A stretch of 64,000 bases of DNA from Trichostrongylus colubriformis (GCA_963978905.1 OZ022260.1:1601725-1665724), one strand, 5' to 3'. Counted from the stretch's first letter, positions 24,914-54,400 are shown. Translations and numbers: made by a program. The notes: a model not told the origin generated them from the letters alone.

Positions 24914-25765
24914 TTCTAAAGGTTGTATCTAGCCATCTGTTTATATGTAGACGACTAGAAGACCTGATAGCAACACGTTTTTCAGGCTGTCAGTGCAAAG
25001 TTCATTGTATTCCTCTTCACCACTTGTTCTTCTTCAGAAACGAGAGTAATCATACAGTGTGGTGTTCCTATTGAATAATAAACGACTTTAGATATACCTT
25101 TTCTTGGAGAATCCCACAGTAGTTTTGAATGCAATCCTTGGACGCAGCTAGCCCTGGCCCACCCGAGATTTTCACTTTCCAAAACATTGAGGACCGGATA
25201 ATTTGATTGACTGATGTGGACGTAAGCAGAGTGCCCAGTAGTGCGATAGTGAAAAAAAGAAATGAAAAGGCTAAAAACCTGAAAAATCACTCCTCAACTC
25301 TGACTGCCGATTTTTGCGGCGCATATGCGACGTATCGATCGGGATCATGGGACTCTGTGGTGTGTGGCACTCATACGCAGCACGTGACGCACCCACTTGA
25401 AGGAAGCACGGCCATGAGCTCGCAGCACAACGTGGCATCTTGTTGAAGGTACAATTCACGATAACCTTCATCGCTTATCATGCTCAATAAAATTTCTGAG
25501 GATGCTGAAGAACCCACACATTAAGAAAAAACCAAAGAAAATCTTTAGAAACACCAAAAATATGGCCTTCCCACCTCTGACTTTGACGAGACCACGGAAC
25601 AGAAGTAGGGGGTTTGCACAATTCCTGCTTGATGTCATTACCCAAATTCAGCGATACTGCTTTTCTCTCTCCAGAACTCCGTCGATAACACAGTCGATAA
25701 CAAGCCTTTTTTGCCAGTTACTTGCCACCGCTGCTCAGCTGGTCAAATTGATGACGGGTGTTCGC

Positions 25766-26520
25766 TGTATTGCTCTTTTCTTGAGGACAGAGTATTTCAG
25801 TGCACACCCAGCCCACCGTGGGCGAAGCTTAAATTAGTCTATGTGTGGTCTTCACTTCTTGTCCCATGCTCTACCCATCCAAACTCGTCCCCATCTCCAC
25901 AGGTCGTTTTTCATGTAACATCCGAGCTCCGCCCACCAATTCAAATGCTCCGCCCACTGTGCCCTGCATTCTTTCCTGACCTTCAGAAACTCATCCCTGA
26001 CCTTGATCCATCTTCTCCCTATGTTTGCGGCACACTCGAACCCAATCAACAATTTTTGAACATTCCACGACGGCCCCGCCCATTATGGGCGGAGCTCAAC
26101 TTGGTCCATGTGTGGTCTTTACTTAGTGTCCCATGCCCTACCCATACCGCATTTGTCCCAATCTCCACAGGTCGTTTTTCATGTAACGTCCAAGCTCCGC
26201 CCACCACTTTAAATGCCCCGCCCACTGTGACCTGCATTCTTTCCTGACCTTCAGAAACTCATCCCTGACCTAAATCCATCTTCTCCCTACGTTAGGAGCA
26301 CGTTCGAACGTAATCAACATTTTCGGGCTGAAAGCCAAACATTCCAGTGCACGCCCCGCCCCCGTGGGAGGAGCTTAATTTGGTCCATGTGTGGTCTTTA
26401 CTTCCTGTCCCATGCCCTACCCATACACACTTGGCCCCATCTGCACAGGTCGTTTTTCATATGACACCTAATTTCGTGACAGACGGAGGGACAGACGGCT
26501 TAGCACTTTATATATAGTAG
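25766..26520 (+). repeat. Tandem-array element, about 267-bp units (short copy)
   Basis: Starts with 'tgtattgctcttttcttgag' and continues with units containing 'catgtgtggtcttta', 'ccacaggtcgtttttcatgt', 'tgcattctttcctgacct' and 'tccatcttctccctatgtt'. It ends 'aatttcgtgacagacggagg' and 'tttatatatagtag'. About 2.7 units. The same start, unit and end recur at 35155-36440 with about 4.7 units, in the same orientation. Confidence 0.75.
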
Positions 26521-27082
26521 ATCCTAGCGTTCCTTTAGAAGCACAACCTTTTTAGTTGCGGAAGGGGCTATCTGCACACCGATAGAACGAAAATAGTCAA
26601 TTTATCGCGAAGTGTGCGTTTGAGGCCAACTGCGATTCCACCGCGAACAGTGACACATCACTCCTGGAACCCCTGTCATTCATTCATAGTAATGAAAGTT
26701 CATTCCCCCCTTCCTGAACACCATGGTTATCCATTATTTGGAAACTTAAAACAATGTGCAAGTTAATGAGCGTATCCACACCTGGCGCAACTGACGCCTC
26801 ATCTGTCGGCGAGAGGTGTTTCCCAATAAAGGCGCTATATTTCGGTGCGGATTTTCATACGCTTGTGTTCCGATTGAAGCTATTGCATCGCCGAGTTTAA
26901 ACGCAACATTACGCCAGGGTTTGAAAAAGACATAAGTCCAGCATACCACGTGCGGCTCATTTAAAGACGCACGTCGCGATCATTTTGCAAAATAGTCGGC
27001 ATGCCTTCTTACAATTAGATCAGTAGATCGTTGGGTAGCTATGCAGTCTGCACCATTCAAGGACAGCGGGATGCATAAATCC

Positions 27083-27485
27083 GGCAGAATGTAAAATATG
27101 AAACTAGGGGTGCTCAGCAGTGTAAGTAGAGAAAGAACAAAATAAAACGCCGAAAAACCCTAGTAAAAGAAGCCCGAAGGTCCTTCCTTTTCCCTCTTGC
27201 GCCCCTCTGCGTCACTAGCCAGTGTGGTAGATCACAGATGGGCGAGGGGCTCCATTGGCCAGCCGCGAACGTTGTCCCGCCCTCGTCGCCTAATCCCCCG
27301 GCCGCAAAACCGCAGAGCGACTCGCTGTGCTGCGGTATGGTGCTAACAATAAGACCCCAAGCCGGGCTTTCTGAACGCGAGTTTCTCCACACATCACCTA
27401 TTCTGAAGTAGAATATTTGTTTCCAGAGAACATGTATCCTCAGTTCTCACGTTCTTCGTACCCCTCCCGATGCCTTTAAGCGCTG
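27083..27485 (+). repeat. Repeat family 'gcagactgtgg..atatgaaagtag' copy
   Basis: 'aatatgaaactaggggtgct' at the start and 'gtacccctcccgatgccttt' at the end. Intergenic between the two kinases. Confidence 0.55.
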
Positions 27486-28297
27486 CCGTGGTCGCGTCTC
27501 ATGGTCAGCGTAGAGTAGAGCGAGTGAGACGTCGTCAATGGCGCAATGACGGGTGAATAGCGATCGATCCCATTTCTTCCCATTCACTGCCAAAGTACAA
27601 ATACTGTTGGCGCTGTTACTAGGCTAGCTAAATGGATGGTAGCACAGAGAACACTACGAGAATTTTTCTTTCTTTTCCAGTTGGGAACTTGTCATCGAAA
27701 GACAGTACGCGAGGCTAAAATCGCCGCCCATGCTCTGTCGTGATCCTCGACCCCTGCAATTGTTGCTCCATAGTACTTTTTTTACTGGACAGGTTCTAAG
27801 ATATCGTAATCCACGCCTATTTTGTTGAAAAAAAGTTTTGCAAAATATCGCACTGCAAAAATCTTTAAAATACAACTGTTTATTAGGTGATATGCTTCAT
27901 TTTGCGACTTAAAAGTTTTTTTTTTTGAACGTAACGATGCAGCATATTGCACTGGATCAACAAAAGGTTAGGATTTATCACTGAATCGAAAATGGTACGA
28001 TATGCAACTTTGACTACTGTTAAGACCTGCTTTATGTGAAGTCAAGTGGGCGGCTACCTACTCCACAATGAGTCTTCAGACGCTGCATCGTTTTTCGATT
28101 AAGGATCGAAGCAATCACATCAAATTCAATATTGGTGAGACACTTTTTAAGTTATAGTTGAAGATTCAGTTCTTTGTAATTAATGAGCTAAGGTTGGCAT
28201 GAAGAGTAGTCCTGAAATAATTGAGGTTGAGCTGTGGGGACAGAAAAATACATAGATCAGGGTCAGAAGTATCATACCAATTCGACAGAGACAAATA

Positions 28298-40198
<11,901 letters not shown>

Positions 40199-40499
40199 AG
40201 CTGCCACATTCGATCGCCTATAGCTTGAGAATGAACCTCACTACGAATGGCCAGACTAGTTCTCCGGGATCAAACACTGAAAATGGAACGTACTGAACGC
40301 ACAGAATACCGCGCAACACCGAACATCAATTCAATGGATTTAGTCCAGGGACAATTTCCCACTCCTCTGCGGCCTTCTGCAACAAGCAGGTCCGAAAGAG
40401 GAGCTGGCTCGGCCAATAAGCCTCACTTTAAGCTGTGGGTGAGGTACGCATCATGATACATCCTGAGGTGGTGGATTACAGCGACTATTTCCTTTAGGA

Positions 40500-40875
40500 T
40501 GTGTGTTTCTAGGAGGAAGACTCCGAGGGGTTAGGGGAGAGAGAACTGTGAATGTGTTCTCTGGAAACATGCCTTCTACTCCAGAAAAAGTTATGTGTAG
40601 CGAAACTAGCACTGAAAAAGAGCGGCTTCGGGTCTTATCACAATCCCGCAACACGGCGAGGGCGAGACATAGTTAGCGACCTTCTGATTTGGCCTTGAGC
40701 CTGTCTGCGATCTACCCTCGGCTATTGACGGACGCAGAAAGGCGTAGAAGAGGAAGAGCTTTCGGGTTCCTATTTCTCGAAGCTTTCGTCGTTCATTTCA
40801 TTCATTCTCTGCTGCTCAGCACCCCTGCTTTGATATTCCACAATCTGTCGAATTTACGCCACCCAGTGTCTTTAA
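40500..40875 (-). repeat. Repeat family 'gcagactgtgg..atatgaaagtag' (inverted copy)
   Basis: Carries 'gaactgtgaatgtgttctct' and the 'gtgtctttaaa' end in inverted order relative to 40970-41232. The two copies lie head to head within 0.8 kb. Confidence 0.5.
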
Positions 40876-40969
40876 AAAGGATCTCGCGCGGAGGCATGCA
40901 ACGCGATGCGAGTAAGCGACAGACATAATATATTATTGGACCCGAAGCGATTACGCTTAAAAACACAAG

Positions 40970-41232
40970 GAGTGAATTCGGCAGACTGTGGGATATGAGA
41001 GTAGGGTTGCTCAGCAATGTAAGAGTAGAGAAAGGGCGATATAAAACGGTCAAAGAAACTGAGAGATAGGGACCCGGAAACCAGCCGTGCTACGGGATCG
41101 TGATGGGACCCCAAGCTGCGCTTTTCAATGCGGTTTTCGCTACACATCACCTCTCCTGAAGTGGAAGGTCTGTTTTCAGATGACATGTATTCTCATTTCT
41201 CAGTTTTTCTTTACCCCTCTAGCTACCTTTAA
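40970..41232 (+). repeat. Repeat family 'gcagactgtgg..atatgaaagtag' copy
   Basis: 'cggcagactgtgggatatga' to 'ctttacccctctagctacct', with 'gacatgtattctcatttc' inside. Confidence 0.55.
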
Positions 41233-42382
41233 AATGAGAAGAACGACAACTGCTCCAAAAGTCGACCACATATGGCGTCTCTAGCTCGCACAAAACGCGC
41301 CGCACGCCGTCCTCCGCGATGTGAGACTTTGTCCTAATGTACCTACCCCGTTCTCATTTCCCGCACCCATGCTAACAAACGATTTGCAAGGTGTTAAGCT
41401 GCCAATCACAAGATTTCGCTGCATTCATGCTCGGCGACACGATGGCATGTATTGCTATTAATGCGACGCACCCACAGCGCTACTCCACGAGTAATGCATC
41501 AGCGTGTTCGAGTTCATTAGCACCAGTGAATATGGCTATGCATTGATCGCGATCCTTGCGTTACGGATGGGTTAAATAGCGATCAACAGGATCTCCCGTC
41601 GCCAAGTACGAATGCAGCCGGGTTGAAAAAGGGCGCAAGAGATCTTGTTAGTATAAAGGATAAGGATGGTGAGCAAAACGTTCCGCTTGAGTGTCGGTCC
41701 AAGATCCATCGAGACTTGAAATGTTCGCCATCATTCAGTGCCTTTTTCACTATAGCATTTTAATATTTCCATTGCTTTTGTATTTTGACAAACTTTTTAA
41801 AATATTGCGCTATTCCGGTGTTTCACGATTATCTGGATGCTCAACAAAAATTGAGACTCCAAAGCATCTATTCGAAAAACTCGAAAGACCCCTTAAACGC
41901 CTCAAGTTTTTGGAATAGTTTTGCAATATTTTGGCGTCTAGCACCTTCTTCAGGCCTGAAACAGTGGAGATCCGCTCAGTTCTCACGGTTCCTGTCTCAA
42001 AAATTTTTTCAGCGCGACTTACCCAGCCAAAAACGTATGGAGCAGAAAGTGATCAACTTACCCGGTCCCACCCTTAAATAAACTGGGACGCTATGTGACT
42101 CGCTCGACACTTGATATCAAAAAAGATTGCTATTTTTCATCGCTTTGCGACCTGACGATTGAAATTTATCCCCTTTAATCCGCCAAACGTAATGATTATC
42201 GAGAATTCAGCAAGGCAGATGAGGTGAAGCCCCCACCACAGGTGGGATTAGTCTGCGAGATTAGGCATCCCTATCACCTGTATACGGTAGCTGGAGACAT
42301 CTCTGTCCTCCCCTCCACCACGTACCTACAGCCAGGTGGTTCATTTCGCTTCATCCATCCATACCTCCATCACAAGAACTCT

Positions 42383-47023
<4,641 letters not shown>

Positions 47024-48818
47024 GAGCTAATAACTTACTGTGTGTCTTTTTCTTCAGAGATTTCCATCATTATAAATCATACCTCGCCAATTGTTACTGT
47101 AAGTGGTACAAAAAAACTACCACAACCGCTGTTAGACTGCGTTCATACTCGGCGATGCGACTATGCATCTTCAATCGCGGAAGAGCATAGAGAAATTCTC
47201 GTGGCGGGGCTTATTATAGAAAAAATCCTCGAGCGATTCAGAACCACCGCCTAATTTAGCAATTTTAAGGTGAACAATGGACTTCAGGTGGTCGTTAATC
47301 GATGATTGTACTTCGCTAGGTGCCAATACCAAGATAATTGATTAGCGACTTTTTTATGGAGACAAGGAGGCACCTTTAAGGCAGTGGCAGGAGTAATGCG
47401 GTTGTATCATTCACTATAATTGTTGATACTGCCAGTGGACGTATTCACCACAAAAGCAGACACGTCAAGCACCACGCGATTTCGATCGATACGACAATCA
47501 TACGATAGGATAAGTATCGCTCTGGTAGTATATTTATTACTGTACACCTCAGTTATTGCTTAGCAAAGCCGACCCTAGTAGGTGAACTACGTTGAGCAAG
47601 GCGAAGCCTGTTGAAAGGCACACGCTTCCACCGGGAACCGCACCACAATAGTTTCTAGACCCCCATTTGGATGATTCACTGCATGAGTTTCTCATAGTCC
47701 ACATAAGGTTTACCACAATCTTTACCACGCGGTAGTCAGATTAGTGGCGTTGTGCCTATTTGTATACAACCAAGCCACGCCCACTAATCAAATCACACTT
47801 GGCTTTGGACGGACAAATTCCAACGTGGCGCTCATATGGAGAAGGAATGGTGCAATAAGCGAATAATTCAACGAAACAGCCATTTCGATGATGAACGCAG
47901 CTTTCACATCTATAATTCATTCGTCTAAGGCCAGGCGTGATTTGGTTGAGTAGGCGTGGCTTGGCTGTGTTGAAGCAGGCACAACAGTGTGGAAACAAAG
48001 ATGCTGCCTGAACAGTTATCCAATCGCCTACTCGCCCCAAGAAAGAAAGCCACGCAATGCCACATCAGCGCCTCTACAGACTAATTACCTAATCACTAGT
48101 GTAAATTTCCAATCCCACCGTATTCTTAACCAGATTTCTGTGACGTCGCCGACCGCGACAAAATAGTCAACAAAAATAAATAAAAAATAGTCAACTTTAT
48201 CAGAATAGCAAGTATTCCGCTCACAGAACTGAATTACCACCAGGACACAGACTGGATCCATCTAACCACAGAGGCCCTGAATTAAAATTACGCTGCATTT
48301 TTTTACTTTTATTATGGCATTATTAAAATACAGCGAGATCCAAACAAAAACTTTACATTCACTGAGTGAATCGAGATGCAATAACGCCGTATTCAAAACC
48401 TCTCATGAGGAATACCGACGACATTTAATAACACCAATAATCCTATAGATTAAACAAAAACGGCGAGGCGCACAGTTTGTTATTCGGATATCAAAGTGAA
48501 ACGAATTTTTCAAGCGACATCAAGTGAGATACAATAGAAACGAAATCACATCAATATAGCATCGCCAGAAATGATTTGGTCGATAGTTCAAAAGTCATCC
48601 AAAAATTTTTCCGAGTATTACATATCAACAACAATAATTTTAGATAAAATATAATAAACAACCTGACTGAAAGCTCAGCACAAGGAGAACTTGAACAACA
48701 TTAGAGGAATCTTTCCAGAGATCACAATAAGAGGTAAATAAACAACGCTGACAATAACCAATTCAAATACTATATTGACGACATAATCAGTTTAAATCAA
48801 TCAATACTACGAATCAAA
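47024..48818. other. Intergenic region between convergent genes
   Basis: The CHE-1-like gene (plus) and the p31comet-like gene (minus) both end here. A hairpin element lies at 47765-47970 ('aagccacgcccactaatcaa' facing 'gagtaggcgtggcttgg'). From 48160 on the sequence is A/T-rich, with no gene seen. Confidence 0.45.
47765..47970. repeat. Hairpin element (GCCACGCCCACTAATCAAATCAC arms)
   Basis: Left arm at 47770-47795 and inverted right arm at 47935-47965 (gtgatttggttgagtaggcg), with about 140 bp between. Confidence 0.5.
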
Positions 48819-51180
48819 TCAGACTTTACCGTGCACAATGAACGGCACCACACGCATCCATCGACACACGCCTTCACCAGATTCCGGAAGCTGTGTGGAG
48901 CATCCTTCATGATCGAATTCGACAACACTACATTTATCGTCATGGAAGAATATATCGCTGAAAATTGAAAAAAAAGGAAAATTGAAAATACTCGCGGATC
49001 GCCAACTGACACCTATTCTGGTCGAAACATCCCTCACCTTTCCTCAATGTCTTCTCGCACTAACTCATCGTATCCTCGAATGAAGAAGAACATTCGTTGG
49101 CCTGAATGACGCGCTTCTTCCGGGGGAAACGCCTGAAATCGTGTGAAACGGTAAATTATACAAGAACTTTACTCATAGTTTTATATCGCGTTTATTGCTC
49201 AGTAATTTCTGGTCTGTACCATCAGCATATGGCACCTTCGACCGCCATAATCTCGTTCGAGCGCGCAGTATCACAGATGTACACTAAGTCGAGAGATAAG
49301 GGCCGAGTTCATCCTCAGCAGGAGAATCGAATAATCGATGATCAATATGATCCTTTCCCGATTTCCCGATTCGGTAGGTCAAGGTGCTGATGGGTATTTT
49401 ATCATTTTGGCGGATTCCCTCGCTATACGTATCCATCTTTTGAGATTCTTCGAGCACAAACATGCATTCAAATAGCCCGTGCCGCAGGGGTCCGTTCACT
49501 TGTCACCTATCATGCGCACCACGCATTCCGTTCTGATCAAGTTGGAACTCCAGGATGAACATATCCTTTTTATTAAACATCAGAATACTATCTATTTCTT
49601 CACGAAAATTCAGAATTTGAGGGACTTTTCGATTATGAAACTTACCAAAAACAACTGCCGGTTTATACGACGTTTCTCGACATCCGACAATGAGCCGCAT
49701 GGTGAGCCACAGTTTTCGTCATGCGAATCCTCTGCATCACATACAGAGACTGGCATCTCTAGAAGAGAAAAGAATCTGATTGTGGTATTAGACCACCCAA
49801 TTGCAACAAATGAGAAGTGATCAAAGATCGATGGATCTGTCAAATCGCCTCGTGCACGGCTGACCTTAAGCACCTTCGCTACCTAGTTTCAATGCTCTGA
49901 ACCTGTGTGGTTAATTAGCGAGATTAGCAGGGATCAATCGGTACATGCTGCGATAGGTCTCAAAACTATTCCTTACACATTGTTTTTAACAATCGCTACT
50001 TACTACTCTCTTGTGTTCGATCGAATCTCTTGAAACCACAGCTCAAAGGAACTATTTAAGCCTGGGAGCTAACGAGTAAATTTGAAAGTCTTGCAACTTA
50101 CTGTAGGCATGGTTGATACGATGAGGATTGGGTCCCACGCAGATCGCTACTTCACGTATAGAACGACGATATTTCGACCGAAAAACGTCGCGTAGCACCT
50201 CACGCACCTTAAAATGGGATAATTGCGTCTGAACTCAACAAAAACCACATTGGTTGATGGTCTTCATCCATTCGCAGTTTTCGCCCCCCACAGACTTAAA
50301 GGCAGCATTAGGGGAAAGTCGGACGAAAAGTAAGAGAAATAATGCATATCAAAGTCGAGATGCCTAGTAACAGGATAGTGGAGAAAAAACGGATGGAAAT
50401 GGCCCAAAACCCGACAAAAAAAGGACCCCCTTTCCACTGTTGATTCTCGACGCGGACGACCTGTCCGTCAAGAGGGGTAGTCTGATCTAGTTTTCCATTG
50501 GCATGTTGCCAAGCAAACACAAGGGAATGTTTGGAAACACGACAACATCTATTTTTTTTTGGGTGAGTTTCAAGCTAAAACTGCGAAAGCGCGCCGCAAA
50601 ACCTTCGATCCTGCCGCTTCTCCTTGGCCGCTCCCTCCCCAGTCGATCGGGAATTACGACATCGGGAGGCGGAACCGCTGCATGGTTGCGGCGTTTTGCA
50701 GGGTTTCTACAGCTTGGAGGGCACTTCTTCACCGGGATTTGGCCACAGATAGCCTTCTTAGGCCCAGGACTAGCATGTGAGTGACTTCTTGTAGGGATAT
50801 CTCCATTACCGCTTACCCCTAATGCTGTCATTAAGGCTATTCACCTTCCCCACAAAACACTCTGTCGTATGAGCTACCCAGCCCTACGCTTTTCAGGGAT
50901 AAGTAGACATGTGCCTGCATATGTCACTGAATAAATAAATGAATAAATAAGTAAGTAAACAAATAACTGAATAAAATTCTGAAATAAATATGCCCACCTT
51001 TTCAATACCATTAAGTGTCTTCACAAGGCCTGGAGGTGGTGTTTCCGGTACCAAGGAAAGAGGACACGGTAGGAGCCCATGATTCAGCAGAAGTGACTGC
51101 ATTGCAAGATCGAGAAACTGTAAAGATGAATGGATGCACAAGCATCGTCCAGTGTGCATATGGTGATTCGCACACGACAT
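48819..51180 (-). CDS. p31comet/MAD2L1BP-like protein, five exons, 211 aa
   Basis: Exons on the minus strand: 51180-50998, 50207-50102, 49758-49646, 49132-49038, 48957-48819 (TGA). Total 636 bp, phases 0, 1, 0, 2. The ATG is 1 bp after the acceptor 'taattttacag', typical of a trans-spliced start. Features resembling p31comet, in order: SLQFLDLAMQSLLLNHGLLP (human: cell..QRQQLPLPYEQL); a helix VKTLNGIEKVREVLRDVF (human ALAELESVLSHLEDFF); a strand REVAICVGPNPH (human RVLILLGGNALS); and a C-terminal Trp segment CRWMRVVPFIVHGKV (human YIWFQAPVTFKGF). p31comet binds closed MAD2 and hands it to TRIP13 to switch off the spindle checkpoint (CMT-1 in C. elegans). The match is by eye and low in identity. 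Length is a little below human (274). It starts 307 bp after the TTC14-like stop. Confidence 0.6.
50296..50834. mobile_element. TTAA-flanked non-autonomous element, best copy
   Basis: TTAA at 50296-50299 and 50831-50834. Next to them lie terminal inverted repeats AGGCAGCATTAGGGGAAAG and the inverted CCCCTAATGCTGTCA. The 539-bp interior has no coding frame of note. TTAA duplication is characteristic of piggyBac-like elements, but no transposase is present, so the family name is inferred. Located in intron 1 of the p31comet-like gene. Copies at 11950, 32736 and fragments at 21490, 38940-39300. Confidence 0.72.
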
Positions 51181-51188
51181 CCTGTAAA
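51181..51188 (-). promoter_or_regulatory. Probable spliced-leader acceptor (SL2-type position)
   Basis: 'attttacag|g' on the minus strand immediately before the ATG at 51180, 307 bp downstream of the TTC14-like stop. A T-rich stretch (ttgttttgctttgttttgc) lies between, as in intercistronic regions. Confidence 0.5.
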
Positions 51189-51486
51189 ATTAAACCAATT
51201 TTTCGTAGAGTAACCAAACATTTGAATTTTCAAGCACTACAATAGATAGCAAAGGTGCCAACCAGTCGATACACAAAAAACCGAACACTAGGTAAAACAA
51301 CGCTTTATCAAAACTAAGACCCATTCAGAAGTGCTGCAACAAAGCAAAACAAAGCAAAACAAATAAACAAACAGTACCTGACATAAGGAGCTTATGCCCG
51401 AAACGATATCAGTCAAAGAAGACAGTAATTTAGTGCAGGCTAGCAACAAAAGCGAATGAAAGCGTGAATTTGAGCACAAATCGGTG

Positions 51487-54400
51487 TCACTTCTTTTCCC
51501 GTAACGCCTTTATGAACTCTTCCATTTCCCGGAGTTTCTCGCGATTGTGGTGACGTTCCCGTTTCCGTTCTCGTTCAGCTTCTTGCGTAAGTCGACGTTT
51601 TCGCTTCTCCTCCTCAATATCGCAGCGCTTCGCCTTTTTCGGCCTCGACTTGTCCTTGTCATCGTCCACTAAAACCGTAAATGTTGGGAATTCGAAGAGA
51701 CCCAGAGAGCCTAGCTAGTCCTTCCCAGCTACTCTCCAGATACGAGGGGAAACATCCAAAAAATTATGGCAAGCTGCAATGGCAAGAGGCAAAAAAAAAC
51801 CATCTACAGCTAAACTGGTGCCATCGAAATGACAGGGGGGGGGACCTAATAAAAAAAGTTGCACATCCGCAACTTTGAGGGATCTCTGAGAGATCAATCT
51901 GCACAAGACCTATATATTTGCCTGAGCCTTATGGAGGAAGAAGGGGGTTCCTCTTCCTTTCTAGGCTTGGGTAAAAATAATGTGAAAAAATAATGTTCGT
52001 AATGGGATGCCCCTCCCTCTCAGTGTGACAGCACCCAAAATTCAATAGAGAGGGGTGAATAAGTCTATGAAAGAATAAACGATGCCGCCGCTTCAGAAGG
52101 TGGGGGGGACACTTTGAGAACGTTCGATGATGAAGTATCACCTTCGTGTCTAACTTGGAAATGCTGCAGACTAACATGTCTTTATATGATTAACTGGTTA
52201 GTAGCGTACCGTGTTATGATCCTGTAAAGCCAATCATTTCTACAATGCGGGAGGCTTACAGTCCATTTCGGAGCCTTGATAGGGCGTGGCCTCCGGACCT
52301 AGGTGAAAGTGTATCAAACTCCCTCACTCCGCCACACACTCCCACTCTCGCCATTCACGGGGAATGGTAAACGGACAAATGTGCGGTGGTACTCACTACC
52401 GCAACGCGTGAGCTTGCGTCGCGGTTCGTCGTCAGTGGGCACAGGTTTTCTCCCGTCTCGTCGCTCCGTCTGCGCACTCCGCGTAAGAGAGTGCACGTGG
52501 CGAGATACTCGCAGCGTGTACAACGCATGATTGGTACGGAAGCCAACGTTGATCTCATCGGATAGTCCGACGAGACGGAGGATACTGTGGAGCAGCGGTG
52601 AAGTAGAGGAGGATGATCCGTTGTCATTGCGATTGGGGTTCCAAATCGCCAATTTAGTAATTGCGGAAGCCTTCGGTTCCCGTTGTTGTAGGGTCGGCGC
52701 ACTATAGCGGCGAATGCAGAGTTGCTACTGTCCCACTGTTCTCAACAACGATATTTGGCGACACCCCATATTAGCCCCCACGTCGGGGCTTCCTTCCCTT
52801 GCAGGCTTAGGTTAAAATGGACACTTGAGTATACATTCTGCGATGACAAGTGTAGCTTTCTTCTCACCGATGTCATAAACTCAACAACGATATTTGGCGA
52901 CGGCCCATATTAGCCCCCACGTTGGGGCTTCCTTCCTTTGCAGGCTTAGGTTAAAATATACACTTGAGTATACATTCTGTGATGACAGGTGCCGCTTTCT
53001 TCTCACTGATGTCATAAACTCAACAACGATATTTGGAGACGGCCCATATTAGCCCCCACGTCGAGGCTTCGTTCCCTTGCAGGCTTAGGTAGAAATATAC
53101 ACTTGAGTATACATTCGGTGATGACAAGTGTCGCTTTCTTCTCACCGATGCAATAAACTCAACAACGATATTTGGCGACGGCCCATATTAGCCCCCACGT
53201 CGAGGCTTCCTTCCCTGCGCGCGAAGCGCGCGCGACTCTTGGCTCGTCGCTTTGGCGGCGAGTTAGGAGTCACTCTTTTACACACACCTTAGTAAACGAA
53301 GATCTCATGTGCTGCTCACGAAGAGCCTTGCCCGATGAGATAAGAAGACCTAGAGCTCATAAGCATGCCAGCGCGCGCCATGATGGAGGCCGCGACGCGT
53401 GAGCTTATGCGTCGCGGCAGTGAGTACCGCCGCACATTTGTCCGTTTACCGACACTCGCCATTCACCCATGTCGGTAGGCCACGCCCTTCAAGCGCTCCG
53501 AAAAGGAGTATACGAAAAGCACAAATAAGTTCCTTCACCCACACCGGAGCCTCTTCCTCCCATGATTAGGCAAAAAGGGTCGCAATCGCTGTATTCCAAA
53601 AAGGATGTATTTGTCGTGTTTTCATCTACCCCTCCCCTTATTGCGACAGCACCGAACAAACAATTGTAAACAGCTGCATAGTTTCTTCGAAATCACCGAT
53701 GCATTTCTACATTAAATTCAAACTCACGAATTTCAACAGATGGACTTCGCTTCTTCCTTTCTAGTTTCGCTAATGCCGTTCTTGCTCGTCTGTCTTCCTT
53801 TATTCGTATAACTTTCTCGAATTTTTTCCTAGCATTTTCCAAATCACCTTGTACTTCTAACCTGGAACATTCAACTAAATATTATACTATCATCACTGAA
53901 CTTCTTGTAATCTAATCAACGCAAGCATTTTTGAAAAATACGAGAAAGTAAATAATAATAAACACAAGATATTCACAATGAAAGAAAAAACCCACAGTGA
54001 TCCATGCTTCACAAGTGTTTCCACCATATAATTACGAGCATTCGAGTGGGTTGGCATCAGTGAGAGCGCCAGATCAAAGTCGGCTTCAGCCAGCACGTAG
54101 TGTCCATTCGTAGAATATCTGCGCAAGACGACGCAAAGAAATTGAGCGTTTCATGTATACGTTTCGCGTCATGCGCATGTGCAATGTAGCTCGGGTCACG
54201 AATCGGATTCTGAATCGGCCTAAGCATTTACCATCACACCGCATTCGGTGATCTAAGAAAGTTGCACTAGGAAAAACTGAAAATACGAGCCCGTCAAATA
54301 GGCACTTTGGTTCATGCCACAATGTTTACAAGATTCTGAACTATTCACCGACCCTTTTATTCCGGAACTATTCCACGATCACAAATCCGACTTCCCTCAT

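Larger units (their letters stand above)
24914..28297. other. Intergenic region between the convergent kinase genes
   Basis: Holds a tandem-array element (25766-26520) and a repeat copy (27083-27485), plus A/T-rich sequence with poly-T tracts near 27780 and 27920 (3' regions of both genes). No further gene recognised. The two stop codons are 3.4 kb apart. Confidence 0.5.
40199..42382. other. Intergenic region between kinase B and the CHE-1-like gene (divergent starts)
   Basis: Kinase B (minus) and the zinc-finger gene (plus) start here in opposite directions, so promoters of both should lie in this 2.2 kb. The left half is repeats (40500-40875 and 40970-41232). The right half, 41300-42382, shows no repeat that I recognise. 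A GAAGCC hexamer at 42226-42231, 152 bp before the CHE-1-like ATG, matches the core of the C. elegans ASE motif but is expected often by chance. Confidence 0.45.
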
